A stretch of 40,071 nt of DNA from positions 1 through 40,071 of the forward strand of contig CALQSQ010000053.1 of assembly GCA_943333275.1 (NCBI GenBank), written 5' to 3'. Made by a program: the position numbers and the translations under genes. The notes beneath the pieces are model-generated. The model had not been told where the DNA came from. It made no database searches and was given only the letters and a program-made list of their open reading frames with translations. Shown in pieces: positions 33,124 through 40,071 of this stretch (positions within the stretch are counted from its first letter, which is position 1; each line of letters begins with the position of its first letter). The stretch comes from Akkermansia muciniphila. GTDB taxonomy: Bacteria; Verrucomicrobiota; Verrucomicrobiia; Verrucomicrobiales; V1-33.

Positions 33124-36100
33124 ATGAAGACCTGCCCACAATGCCACACCCCACTCGACGAGGATGCCCCCGAAGGGCTCTGTCCGCGCTGCCTTGCTGC
33201 CGCCGCGTTTCATTCTGATCCGACGATGGTCACGGGAGGTCCGGAAGGCCTTCCAGACATCGCCAATGCGGAGGAAGTCGCCCGCCGGTTGCCGCAATAC
33301 GAGATTCTGGAACTCCTGGGTCGCGGCGGCATGGGCGTCGTTTACAAGGCGAGGCAGAAACAGCTCGACCGCATCGTCGCCCTGAAAATTCTTCCCCCCT
33401 CGGATGCGCTCTCGCCAGATTTCATTGAGCGTTTCCGCCGCGAGGCCCGCTCACTGGCCAAACTCAGCCATCCGAACATCGTGGCCATTCATGACTTCGG
33501 AGAGGCTGGAGGGCTGTATTATTTTGCGATGGAATACGTGGACGGCGCCAACCTCCGGGAAATGCTCCGCACGAAAAAGATGACCGCCGCGGAGGCCCTG
33601 GCGGTCGTGCCGAAAATTTGCGACGCCCTGCAATACGCCCACGATGAAGGTGTGGTGCACCGCGACATCAAGCCGGAAAACATCCTCGTGGACCTCAAGG
33701 GCCGTGTGAAGATCGCTGACTTCGGCCTCGCCAAACTCCTCCGCCGTGACGATGCCGACCAGAACCTCACGCTCAGCGGCATGGCCCTCGGCACGCCTCG
33801 CTACATGGCCCCGGAGCAGGTGGACAAACCGGAAACCGTCGACCATCGCGCGGACATTTACTCCCTCGGCGTGGTCTTTTACGAAATGCTCACCGGGGAA
33901 TTGCCCATGGGTCGATTCGCTCCACCGTCGCAAAAAGTGCAGGTGGATGTGAGACTAGATGAGATTGTCCTGCACGCGCTGGAAAGGGACGTGGAACGCC
34001 GCTACCAGCGTGTCGGAGATGTGAAGACAGATGTGGAAAATGTGACCGGAAAACCGCAGTTCGCACCGGTCCCAGCCATTGCCCCGTCCCCGCTTTCAGA
34101 ATCCCAGCCGCCGCTCGATCCGCGCTCCATGCAGCCCCGCTTCAGCGGCCATGCGATTGTTGGAGCAGTGTGGGCGGTGTTCGGATTGCTGGCGATTCTT
34201 TCGGGCGCATACTTCGTTGCCCTCAGTCACGTCTGGAACGGGACGACGCTGCCGACGGACCTCATCCATGAAAGTCCGCCAACCGGATTCAACATTTTTA
34301 TGGGAGCCCTCTTGGTGATCGGATCCGGTGCTTTCATTGGAACCCCGGTCCTCGGTGCAGTGGCGATTGGAAGGATTCGGCGTTCCGAGGGGCGGTTAAT
34401 TGGTCTGCCGCTTGGCATAGCCGACGTGCTGTTTTTCCCACTGCTGGTGCTTGGTGCTTTTGCTTTCTGGTTCACACATCTGGTGCAGATTGCGGTCTGG
34501 ACCAAGGTCCACACTGCCTATATCAATCAGCCGGGAAATCCTGAGGTCATTATCGCGCCACCCGAGGCAGCCTATCCAGGTATGTCGTTCATGATTCTTG
34601 ATACGGTCGTCGCCCTCGTGATTTGTTTCGTTGCCGCGTTCGCCGTCTGGCGTTCGATTTCGAATAAGATTGGCAAAAACCCTTTGCCTGCCAATGGAGT
34701 CAGGTCCGAAGGCGATTCGGCAAACCCCCGCCTCAGCCGGCTTGCGCTCGTTAGCGCGATTTGGGTGGGCGTGGGGTTGCTCGTGGGCGCTCTCATTTTC
34801 GTGGCCACTGAAGATGCGCCGCCTGGAAAGCCCGATGGAATCCTAAATCTTCCCATGGCCTTCTGGGCATTCTTTCCAATCAGCGGGATCTTTGCCTCAA
34901 TGATACTCGGCCCAATGGCTATTGCACGGATCAGACACTCCGGGGGCAAACTCACCGGCCTGCGTCTCGCCACCGCCACCGCGCTTAGCTACCCATTGTT
35001 CTTGGTCCTGCAAATTGTCACCCATGCATGGGATCAGGGATGGGGTTCCGGCTTTGGATATGAACCTTATGCCGAACTGATTTTGGAAAAGGCCGTGGCC
35101 TGGCTTTTTTGGCTGGGGGTTTTCTATCCGATGGTCCGCAGCCTTTGGCGCAGGATTGCCGGTCCTTCGGATTGGCAGACCCCATGGTTTCACCCAACCA
35201 TCAATGCGGAATCCCTGACCGGAAAAGCCGCACTAGCCGTCATCTTTGCTGCCATCGGTGCTTACGCTCTGCCGTGGTATTTTGTCGATGGTCCCGGTGC
35301 CAAACATGCGTTCACACCCACCAAAATTCAATTTCTGGAGGCCAACGAGAGCCTGCTGCTGCTCTTGGTGGCCATTGGCGCTTCGCTCTTCGCAGTGGTT
35401 CCCAGCCTGCCCGGCTCCACCAGGAGAATGATTAGGGGCGTGGGGACGCTTTGCATCCTCGCTGCGCTGGTGATTCAGGTTCGGTTCCTTTTGTCGCTCG
35501 GTGAATATGAAACAGAGGAAGTCGGAAGGGTTGTGAGAGAAATCCGCTCTTACCCCAAGATGGGGCTCTACATTTCCATCGCGTTGACTGCATTGAGCTC
35601 GCTGCTTTGCGTGCTGCGCTTTTTTGAGGGAAAGTCCGCCGGAAAGGACGAGCAGGTCGCAGGATTTCAAAAGGAGGCAGCGGCAATTCCCGCCAAGGTT
35701 GTGCGCACACCGGCGGACTTGCTGGTGCTAGTGGCGAGCATTGCACTGCTCACCGCCGTGGGCATTGGGATCTGGTTCTGGGGGCAGGGCGCCTTGCATC
35801 CTGAATCCGGTTCGGCATTCGGGGATAACACGCCCACTATTGTTCCGATTAAAGGCGGGCAGATGATCGTTACCGGGCATCAGCAAGGCATAATCATCAA
35901 AGTTTCAGCGGTGATCATTGCTTTTTATGGGATCATCATCGGCGGAGCCGGGCTGCTGATGCGGCGACTCCGTGCCCGGATCTTTGTGTTGATCAGCCTG
36001 GTGCTGGCCGGTCTTTTCCTCCCGGCGGCGCTGGCTTACAATTTCATCAGCGAACACGTGCCTCAATGGCCCATCTTCGCAGCCCTGTGGCTCGGAATGC

Positions 36101-37458
36101 CCGTCTGCGTGTGGGCTGTGCGATTGCTGTTCCGCGAGAAAATCAGAGAGGCTTTTGAACTTGCCCCGGTAGATTCTGTGGACACGGCAACATCTGAAAA
36201 GCCGACCGGAGGTCTGGTTTGGCCATTGGCCGTCTGCCTTGCGGGAGGGATTGTCTGCGCTTTTCCCTGCCAGAGGATGACCTCGGGATTTTGGGGGATG
36301 CCCTGGTGGTCGTCTGAAACGACCGGGGTGGGAGCCATGTCCGTGGTGCCGGATTCCCCGGCGGCGAAGGCGGGCATCCTGCAGGAAGACCATGTCAAGG
36401 AACTGAACGGAACGAAGCTCACCGGGGGCGATACGCTTTTCCAGATGTGGAAAAACCTTCCGGTTGGCGCACCGGTGGAATTGAAAATTGAACGGAGCGG
36501 GAAGCCCATGACGCTGACCACTAGGCGGGACTCGGACTCCGTTGCGGGTCAGTTTTATTGGAACTGGCAGATCATCGCAGGGCATGCCTTTCTGGTGTTT
36601 GGAGGATTGCTGCTGGTGGCGGGGCGGCGTCCGTCGCTGGCTTCAGGATTCAGTCTCATCGCCGGTGCAGGGGCCCTGGTGCTGCTGGCCTGTGTTGTTC
36701 CCACGGTTGACGCGACGATGGTGGGTCCGTCGCTTTGGAAGAACGCCGCCTTTGGCGAAGGGGGCTTCGAGCAGTGGCCGTGGCAGAGGGTGACGGTTGT
36801 GATTGTCTGCGGCCTGCTTGCAGTGATGAGTCTTGGGGCGATAAGCCGCGAGGCGGTGGAGCCGGACCTTGTGCTGGGTGGCGCGGGGCTGGCTGCCTTC
36901 GGTATTTCGCTCGCCTGGGGTATTTGCCGCCTGACAGGAACCATGACCAATCTGGAGTGGGCGGCGATTCTGCTGACCATCCTGACAGCGATTGGCGTCG
37001 CCGTCCTCTTTCCCCGGCCGCGGCGCGGAGAACCGGGAAGCATGCGATCGAAGATGCCGGAGATGGTCCTGGTGCTGCTCGGTGCCGGAGTTGGCGCGCT
37101 TCCGTGGACGCACACCCTGCTTCCCGCCTCCGGCTGGCAGTTCTGGCACGGTGGGATTTTTTCCATGATTTACTTCGTGCTCGGTCTGGTGCTGCTGGCC
37201 TCAGGCGGATCCCGCCCGGCACCGTGGATGGGAGTGGTGACGATCCTCGCAGCGCTGGGGGCGTTTGCCTGCGCCTTTGCCTTCACCACATGGCCGCCCG
37301 AATGGCACCTTTTTTCCGACGGCACCGGAACCGGCAAGGTAAAAACGCTCATGGCCGGGGTGTTCATCGCCTACGGATTGTCGGTTCTCACTGCGGCGAT
37401 GGGTGCGCTGCAAATCCGAGCCGCTGCGGGCAATTCCCCATCCGCCGCGCATGAATGA
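33124..37458 (+). CDS. Zinc-ribbon Ser/Thr protein kinase with multi-TM and PDZ regions
   Basis: A 1444-residue membrane protein. An N-terminal zinc ribbon (CPQC at 4-7, CPRC at 20-23) precedes a Hanks-type kinase (about 59-320): GRGGMGVVYKAR, VALK (Lys88), HRDIKPEN (Asp181), DFGLAK (Asp199), GTPRYMAPEQ and DIYSLGVVFYEMLTGELP. All catalytic residues are present. The remaining 1100 residues hold many TM helices. They include two related copies of a DUF4190-like hairpin (GRIRRSEGRLIGLPLG near 420, ARIRHSGGKLTGLRLA near 610) and a PDZ domain (about 1065-1145, VVPDSPAAKAGILQEDHV) followed by more TM helices. The PDZ probably senses an envelope signal or protein. The gene overlaps the sigma factor gene by 8 bp, suggesting the kinase controls that sigma factor. 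Start ATG has no Shine-Dalgarno sequence. Confidence 0.9.
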   Translation: MKTCPQCHTPLDEDAPEGLCPRCLAAAAFHSDPTMVTGGPEGLPDIANAEEVARRLPQYEILELLGRGGMGVVYKARQKQLDRIVALKILPPSDALSPDFIERFRREARSLAKLSHPNIVAIHDFGEAGGLYYFAMEYVDGANLREMLRTKKMTAAEALAVVPKICDALQYAHDEGVVHRDIKPENILVDLKGRVKIADFGLAKLLRRDDADQNLTLSGMALGTPRYMAPEQVDKPETVDHRADIYSLGVVFYEMLTGELPMGRFAPPSQKVQVDVRLDEIVLHALERDVERRYQRVGDVKTDVENVTGKPQFAPVPAIAPSPLSESQPPLDPRSMQPRFSGHAIVGAVWAVFGLLAILSGAYFVALSHVWNGTTLPTDLIHESPPTGFNIFMGALLVIGSGAFIGTPVLGAVAIGRIRRSEGRLIGLPLGIADVLFFPLLVLGAFAFWFTHLVQIAVWTKVHTAYINQPGNPEVIIAPPEAAYPGMSFMILDTVVALVICFVAAFAVWRSISNKIGKNPLPANGVRSEGDSANPRLSRLALVSAIWVGVGLLVGALIFVATEDAPPGKPDGILNLPMAFWAFFPISGIFASMILGPMAIARIRHSGGKLTGLRLATATALSYPLFLVLQIVTHAWDQGWGSGFGYEPYAELILEKAVAWLFWLGVFYPMVRSLWRRIAGPSDWQTPWFHPTINAESLTGKAALAVIFAAIGAYALPWYFVDGPGAKHAFTPTKIQFLEANESLLLLLVAIGASLFAVVPSLPGSTRRMIRGVGTLCILAALVIQVRFLLSLGEYETEEVGRVVREIRSYPKMGLYISIALTALSSLLCVLRFFEGKSAGKDEQVAGFQKEAAAIPAKVVRTPADLLVLVASIALLTAVGIGIWFWGQGALHPESGSAFGDNTPTIVPIKGGQMIVTGHQQGIIIKVSAVIIAFYGIIIGGAGLLMRRLRARIFVLISLVLAGLFLPAALAYNFISEHVPQWPIFAALWLGMPVCVWAVRLLFREKIREAFELAPVDSVDTATSEKPTGGLVWPLAVCLAGGIVCAFPCQRMTSGFWGMPWWSSETTGVGAMSVVPDSPAAKAGILQEDHVKELNGTKLTGGDTLFQMWKNLPVGAPVELKIERSGKPMTLTTRRDSDSVAGQFYWNWQIIAGHAFLVFGGLLLVAGRRPSLASGFSLIAGAGALVLLACVVPTVDATMVGPSLWKNAAFGEGGFEQWPWQRVTVVIVCGLLAVMSLGAISREAVEPDLVLGGAGLAAFGISLAWGICRLTGTMTNLEWAAILLTILTAIGVAVLFPRPRRGEPGSMRSKMPEMVLVLLGAGVGALPWTHTLLPASGWQFWHGGIFSMIYFVLGLVLLASGGSRPAPWMGVVTILAALGAFACAFAFTTWPPEWHLFSDGTGTGKVKTLMAGVFIAYGLSVLTAAMGALQIRAAAGNSPSAAHE

Positions 37459-38176
37459 TTCCATCCAGCCAGGCGCGCGCGATTTCTGCACCACCCGCTG
37501 GAGCATGGTGCGCGGTGCTCTGGGCGATGGGAAGCAGGCGCGGCGAGCTCTGGAGGAGCTGTGCAAGGCGTATTGGTATCCGTTGTATGCCTTTGTGCGC
37601 CGCCAGGGACACCAGGCTCATGATGCGCAGGATCTGACGCAGGAATTTTTTGCCCGGCTCATTTCCAAAGACTGGCTGGAGGGGCTGGAACCTGAGCGGG
37701 GAAAATTTCGCGCCTGGCTTCTGGCATCAATTAAGCATTTCCTTTGCAATGAATGGGACCGGGACCATGCGGCAAAGCGGGGCGGGGGACAGGTGCTGCT
37801 TTCCATTGACGAGGCAACCGCCGAATCTCGCTACCTGCGTGAACCCGTCGCAGTTGATAACGCCGAACTACTCTACGACCGCCGCTGGGCGCTGACGCTT
37901 CTGGAGCGGGTGATGGCGCGGTTGCGCGAGGAATTTTCCCGTGCGGGAAAATCAGAGTTGTTCGTTGCCATCAAGGGCACTCTTACGGGCGATGCGCCTT
38001 CCTATGCGGAAATCGCCAGCCAGTTGGACACCACGGAAGGTGCGGTGAAGGCTGCGGTGCATCGATTGCGCGAGCGGTATCGTGCGGCCATCCGGGAGGA
38101 AATTGCGGAAACGGTGGATGGAGCTGCGGAGATTGAGGAGGAACTGCGGCACCTGCTGGCGGTGCTGTCGCATTGA
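37451..38176 (+). CDS. ECF-like RNA polymerase sigma factor linked to the kinase
   Basis: A 241-residue sigma-70 family protein. Region 2 is visible in YWYPLYAFVRR, DAQDLTQEFFARLI and GKFRAWLLASIKHFLCNEWDRDHA. Region 4 shows SYAEIASQLDTTEGAVKAAVHRLRERYRAAIREEI, the helix-turn-helix that reads -35 elements. A linker of about 90 residues separates the two, longer than in classic ECF factors. This matches the kinase-associated ECF groups of Planctomycetes and Verrucomicrobia. The frame is open to 37403, but ATG 37451, lying within the last codons of the kinase gene, gives the usual N-terminus (RDFCTTRWSMV). Coupled translation and co-inheritance imply that phosphorylation by the kinase activates or recruits it. 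No anti-sigma gene is seen beside it. Confidence 0.9.
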   Translation: MNDSIQPGARDFCTTRWSMVRGALGDGKQARRALEELCKAYWYPLYAFVRRQGHQAHDAQDLTQEFFARLISKDWLEGLEPERGKFRAWLLASIKHFLCNEWDRDHAAKRGGGQVLLSIDEATAESRYLREPVAVDNAELLYDRRWALTLLERVMARLREEFSRAGKSELFVAIKGTLTGDAPSYAEIASQLDTTEGAVKAAVHRLRERYRAAIREEIAETVDGAAEIEEELRHLLAVLSH

Positions 38177-38220
38177 GGGAATGCTGCACAAGGCGGGTCT
38201 CCCGACGTTGCCCTCAATGC
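38170..38220. terminator. Inverted repeat at convergent gene ends
   Basis: GCATTGAGGG (38170-38179) and CCCTCAATGC (38211-38220) form a perfect 10-bp stem. A nested CGGG/CCCG stem (38194-38197 and 38201-38204) lies inside. The left arm contains the stop codon of the sigma factor gene. It sits between convergent genes, so bidirectional termination or mRNA 3'-end protection is likely, although no T-tract follows. Confidence 0.55.
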
Positions 38221-38234
38221 GTGGGAAGACCTGC

Positions 38235-38927
38235 TCAGGGTGCTTGTTTCCAATGCTCACGCACCACGCGCTCCCATTCGTCGGCCATGAGTTGGTGTCC
38301 ACTGTAGGTGGGGTGGACATTGTCCCAGATCCAGTAATCGGCGGGGGCGCGTTTGATGGCCTCGTCGAAGACTTTCTGAAAATGGACCAGGACGGCACCG
38401 TGTTTTTGCGCGAGCCGGGCGACAATTTCCTGCCGCTTGATGATGTCCTCGTTGATCTTTCCGGTGGGCTTTACAAAAGGTTCGCAGAGCACCAGTTTTA
38501 GGTCGGGATTCGCGGTTTTCGCGCTGGTTATCAGGGTTTCATAGACCTGCTCGAACTGTGCAAGCGGAATGCCCCTGCCGCTGTCGTTGATGCCAATGAG
38601 GATGCTGAGGACATCGGGTTTCAGGTCGAGGGTATCCTGCTGCCAGCGCTTTTCCAATTCCAGCACCGTGTTGCCGCTGACACCGCGGTTCATGAAGTCG
38701 AGTTTCAATTCCGGATAGGCCGCGCCATGGCGGGCGGCGGTGACGAAGACATAACCGTGGCCAAGGATGTGATTGGGGTCGGAGTTGCGTCCCCGGTTGC
38801 CATCGGTGATCGAGTCGCCTTGAAACAGGATGCGCGCATCCTTGGTGAAGGCCGGGATGGGCTCAAGCGCATGCAGCGGGAGCGGTAGCAGCAGGGCGGC
38901 TCGCCACAGGAAGGAACGGAGTTTCAT
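38235..38927 (-). CDS. Exported SGNH/GDSL-type esterase
   Basis: A 230-residue exported hydrolase. After a signal peptide (KLRSFLWRAALLLPLPLHA) come the SGNH blocks: FQGDSITDG with the nucleophile Ser, the oxyanion Gly in NRGVSGNT, IGINDSG with the block III Asn, and the C-terminal catalytic Asp/His in WDNVHPTYSGH. This is the compact single-domain form common for carbohydrate or lipid acetylesterases; the substrate is unknown. ATG 38927 is preferred over the TTG at 38945 because it begins the signal peptide. It follows the isochorismatase-like gene by 21 bp on the same strand and is probably its operon partner. Convergent with the sigma factor gene. Confidence 0.9.
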   Translation of the reverse strand: MKLRSFLWRAALLLPLPLHALEPIPAFTKDARILFQGDSITDGNRGRNSDPNHILGHGYVFVTAARHGAAYPELKLDFMNRGVSGNTVLELEKRWQQDTLDLKPDVLSILIGINDSGRGIPLAQFEQVYETLITSAKTANPDLKLVLCEPFVKPTGKINEDIIKRQEIVARLAQKHGAVLVHFQKVFDEAIKRAPADYWIWDNVHPTYSGHQLMADEWERVVREHWKQAP

Positions 38928-38948
38928 AAATCGTTTGAATCCCAAGCC

Positions 38949-39800
38949 CTATTTCGCGGGGCGCATGTCCTCCTTGAAGCGGAAGGGCTTGGTGCCGGTG
39001 ATGGCGTCGCTGGTGAAACTTGGGCACCAGTGTTTCTCCACATGGGCGATGATGAGGTCGTGGCCGGTGAAATGATCCACGCCGGGCGGACGTTCCGGGT
39101 TGTACATGGAGTCGGTCAGGTCGCGGATGAAGGCGACGTTCTTGCCGAGGTACACCTGCTGGCGGATGGCGAAGGGCCTGCCGAGCACGCACATGTTGAG
39201 ATGGACGCCGCAGAGGATAACGTTGTCGATCTTGCGGGTGGTGAGCAGGTTCCAGGTTTCCTGGCCATCGTCCGTGAGGGCGTCGCCCTCCATGAGTTCG
39301 ATGAGCGGGTGCTGGCGCTTCCAGGCGGATCTGATCTCGCATTTTTTATCTGTGCAGGAACACCCCATGTCGGTGTCATCGACCGGCAGCACTTCTTCGT
39401 GCTTGGGATCCGTCCAGCACCACATCGTTCCCCAGCGCGGGGCGGTGGCCAGGGCCACGGGGGTTTTGGCAAAGGGCGCGGCCTGCGCGAGTTTGCGTTG
39501 CGGGGTGCCCTTGTAAAAATCCGTGACACTGCTCGGCGCATGGATGATGAAAATGCCTTTCGCCCGGGCGGCCTTGAGCATTTCATTCATCGGTCCCGCC
39601 AGTTCCGTGACGCGGCGCGAGGCGCTCCTGCACCAGTGGTCGTCCCACATGTCACAGACGATAATGGCGGTTTTTTTAGTGTCCCATGTCTGCGCTTTTT
39701 CGGCGATGGCCCCGTCGGCTTTCGATCGGGATCGCAGGGTGAGCGGCAGGGGATCGGCAAACAGCGTGGCGGACATGGCGAGAAAAAGAAGGATGCGCAT
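38949..39800 (-). CDS. Exported isochorismatase-like cysteine hydrolase
   Basis: A 283-residue member of the isochorismatase/nicotinamidase superfamily. The catalytic Asp is in IIVCDMWDDHWC, and the nucleophile Cys is in GVHLNMCVLGRPFAIRQ. The conserved Lys is not certain from reading alone. A short N-terminal signal peptide (MRILLFLAMSATLFA) indicates export, unusual for a superfamily mostly known from cytoplasmic amidases; secreted versions occur in Planctomycetes and Verrucomicrobia. Cys pairs such as GCSCTDKKC may form disulfides. It is followed by an SGNH esterase gene 21 bp later. The end of an insertion sequence lies only about 46 bp upstream of its ATG, so its native promoter may be disrupted or replaced. 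Substrate unknown. Confidence 0.88.
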   Translation of the reverse strand: MRILLFLAMSATLFADPLPLTLRSRSKADGAIAEKAQTWDTKKTAIIVCDMWDDHWCRSASRRVTELAGPMNEMLKAARAKGIFIIHAPSSVTDFYKGTPQRKLAQAAPFAKTPVALATAPRWGTMWCWTDPKHEEVLPVDDTDMGCSCTDKKCEIRSAWKRQHPLIELMEGDALTDDGQETWNLLTTRKIDNVILCGVHLNMCVLGRPFAIRQQVYLGKNVAFIRDLTDSMYNPERPPGVDHFTGHDLIIAHVEKHWCPSFTSDAITGTKPFRFKEDMRPAK

Positions 39801-39846
39801 GAATTCGAGAATAAATGAAATGCCACTCAGGGCAAGATCGATGTCG

Positions 39847-39890
39847 TGTAGCTTTCAAAGAGGGACGTTTTGTAGCACTCAAAGAGGGAC
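39847..39890 (-). repeat. Terminal direct repeats of the insertion sequence
   Basis: Two 20-bp copies, 39847-39866 and 39871-39890, with an 18-of-20 match and a 24-bp period, read TGTAGC(TT/AC)TCAAAGAGGGAC. Repeated 'gtccctctttga' blocks with a TGT...ACA outer end are typical of the ends of IS481-like elements. The outer end of the element is placed at 39847. The target duplication cannot be tested because the far end is outside the window. Confidence 0.65.
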
Positions 39891-39897
39891 AAGTTTT

Positions 39898-40071
39898 TCA
39901 GTCGAGTTTTTTGCCAATGTGGAGCAGTAGCTTGGGGTGCTGCTTTTTGTCAGGTGGGCGCATGAGGATGCTGGTGGATCCGTTGGTGTGCTGGCAATGC
40001 ACCAGTCGGGTGCGCGGGGCGGCGGCGACTTTGTAGCGCTGGCCTGCGATGGCGACTCGACCGTCGTCTCC
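39898..40071 (-). CDS. Transposase, C-terminal fragment
   Basis: Fifty-seven codons plus stop, open to the right edge of the window. The visible peptide begins GDDGRVAIAGQRYKVAAAPRT and ends HIGKKLD. It resembles the small C-terminal beta domain that follows the DDE integrase core in IS481/ISNCY-type transposases (a 'v.i.g.ry.v' strand pattern), but the DDE residues themselves are outside the window. The stop is 8 bp inside the terminal repeat of the element, as expected for a compact IS. Confidence 0.55.
   Translation of the reverse strand, partial: GDDGRVAIAGQRYKVAAAPRTRLVHCQHTNGSTSILMRPPDKKQHPKLLLHIGKKLD

Larger units (their letters stand above)
39847..40071 (-). mobile_element. Insertion sequence, one end only (IS481/ISNCY-like)
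   Basis: The element enters from the right edge. It comprises the C-terminal end of a transposase gene followed by a terminal region with two repeats of about 20 bp ending in TGT at 39847. Its outer end is about 46 bp from the start codon of the exported hydrolase gene. Family name rests on the end sequence and the C-terminal peptide, so it is provisional. Confidence 0.6.

Overview
The window looks like chromosomal DNA from a GC-rich member of the PVC superphylum, most likely Verrucomicrobiota. The evidence is the gene repertoire: a 'membrane-bound dehydrogenase + HEAT + PVC-type heme-binding' protein, a giant lamin-tail/CotH secreted protein, a DUF6600-like lipoprotein, a Ser/Thr kinase coupled to an ECF sigma factor, and KDO synthesis showing a Gram-negative, LPS-bearing envelope. 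Genus cannot be given from the sequence alone. Almost no gene start has a Shine-Dalgarno sequence.

Region 1 (1-4.85 kb) is envelope biogenesis. A leftward run contains a polysaccharide pyruvyl-transferase family protein, kdsA (metal-dependent type), an LptC-like protein and the start of another exported protein. A divergent pair encodes a PlsC-type acyltransferase and a PAP2/sphingomyelin-synthase-like membrane phosphatase. Region 2 (4.9-9.9 kb) holds a Uma2-type nuclease gene, a small pilin-like gene with an in-frame stop, and nrdA (class I ribonucleotide reductase large subunit). nrdA has a readable promoter with two NrdR-box-like palindromes. Region 3 (9.9-17.5 kb) holds two large convergent genes for secreted proteins, separated by a hairpin terminator.

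Region 4 (17.7-28.9 kb) is a polysaccharide and envelope block. It contains a CslA/cellulose-synthase-like GT2 overlapping an L,D-transpeptidase gene, then rpsT, an OmpA-like protein, and a DUF6600 lipoprotein with 34-residue coiled-coil repeats. A GalE-like epimerase, a GT4 fused to a six-hairpin-type helical domain, and a GH130 enzyme that overlaps it by 4 bp follow. The GT4 gene appears to start at CTG. Region 5 (29.0-32.9 kb) encodes a secreted beta-propeller-like protein and an SGNH esterase-GH5 fusion whose esterase domain contains a 9-bp microsatellite. GT2, GH130 and SGNH-GH5 together raise, but do not prove, a mannan theme.

Region 6 (33.1-38.2 kb) is a 1444-residue zinc-ribbon/kinase/multi-TM/PDZ protein overlapping an ECF-like sigma factor gene. 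Region 7 (38.2-40.07 kb) has an exported isochorismatase-like hydrolase and an SGNH esterase. Just upstream of them lies the end of an IS481-like insertion sequence that runs off the window. No rRNA, tRNA or CRISPR was seen.
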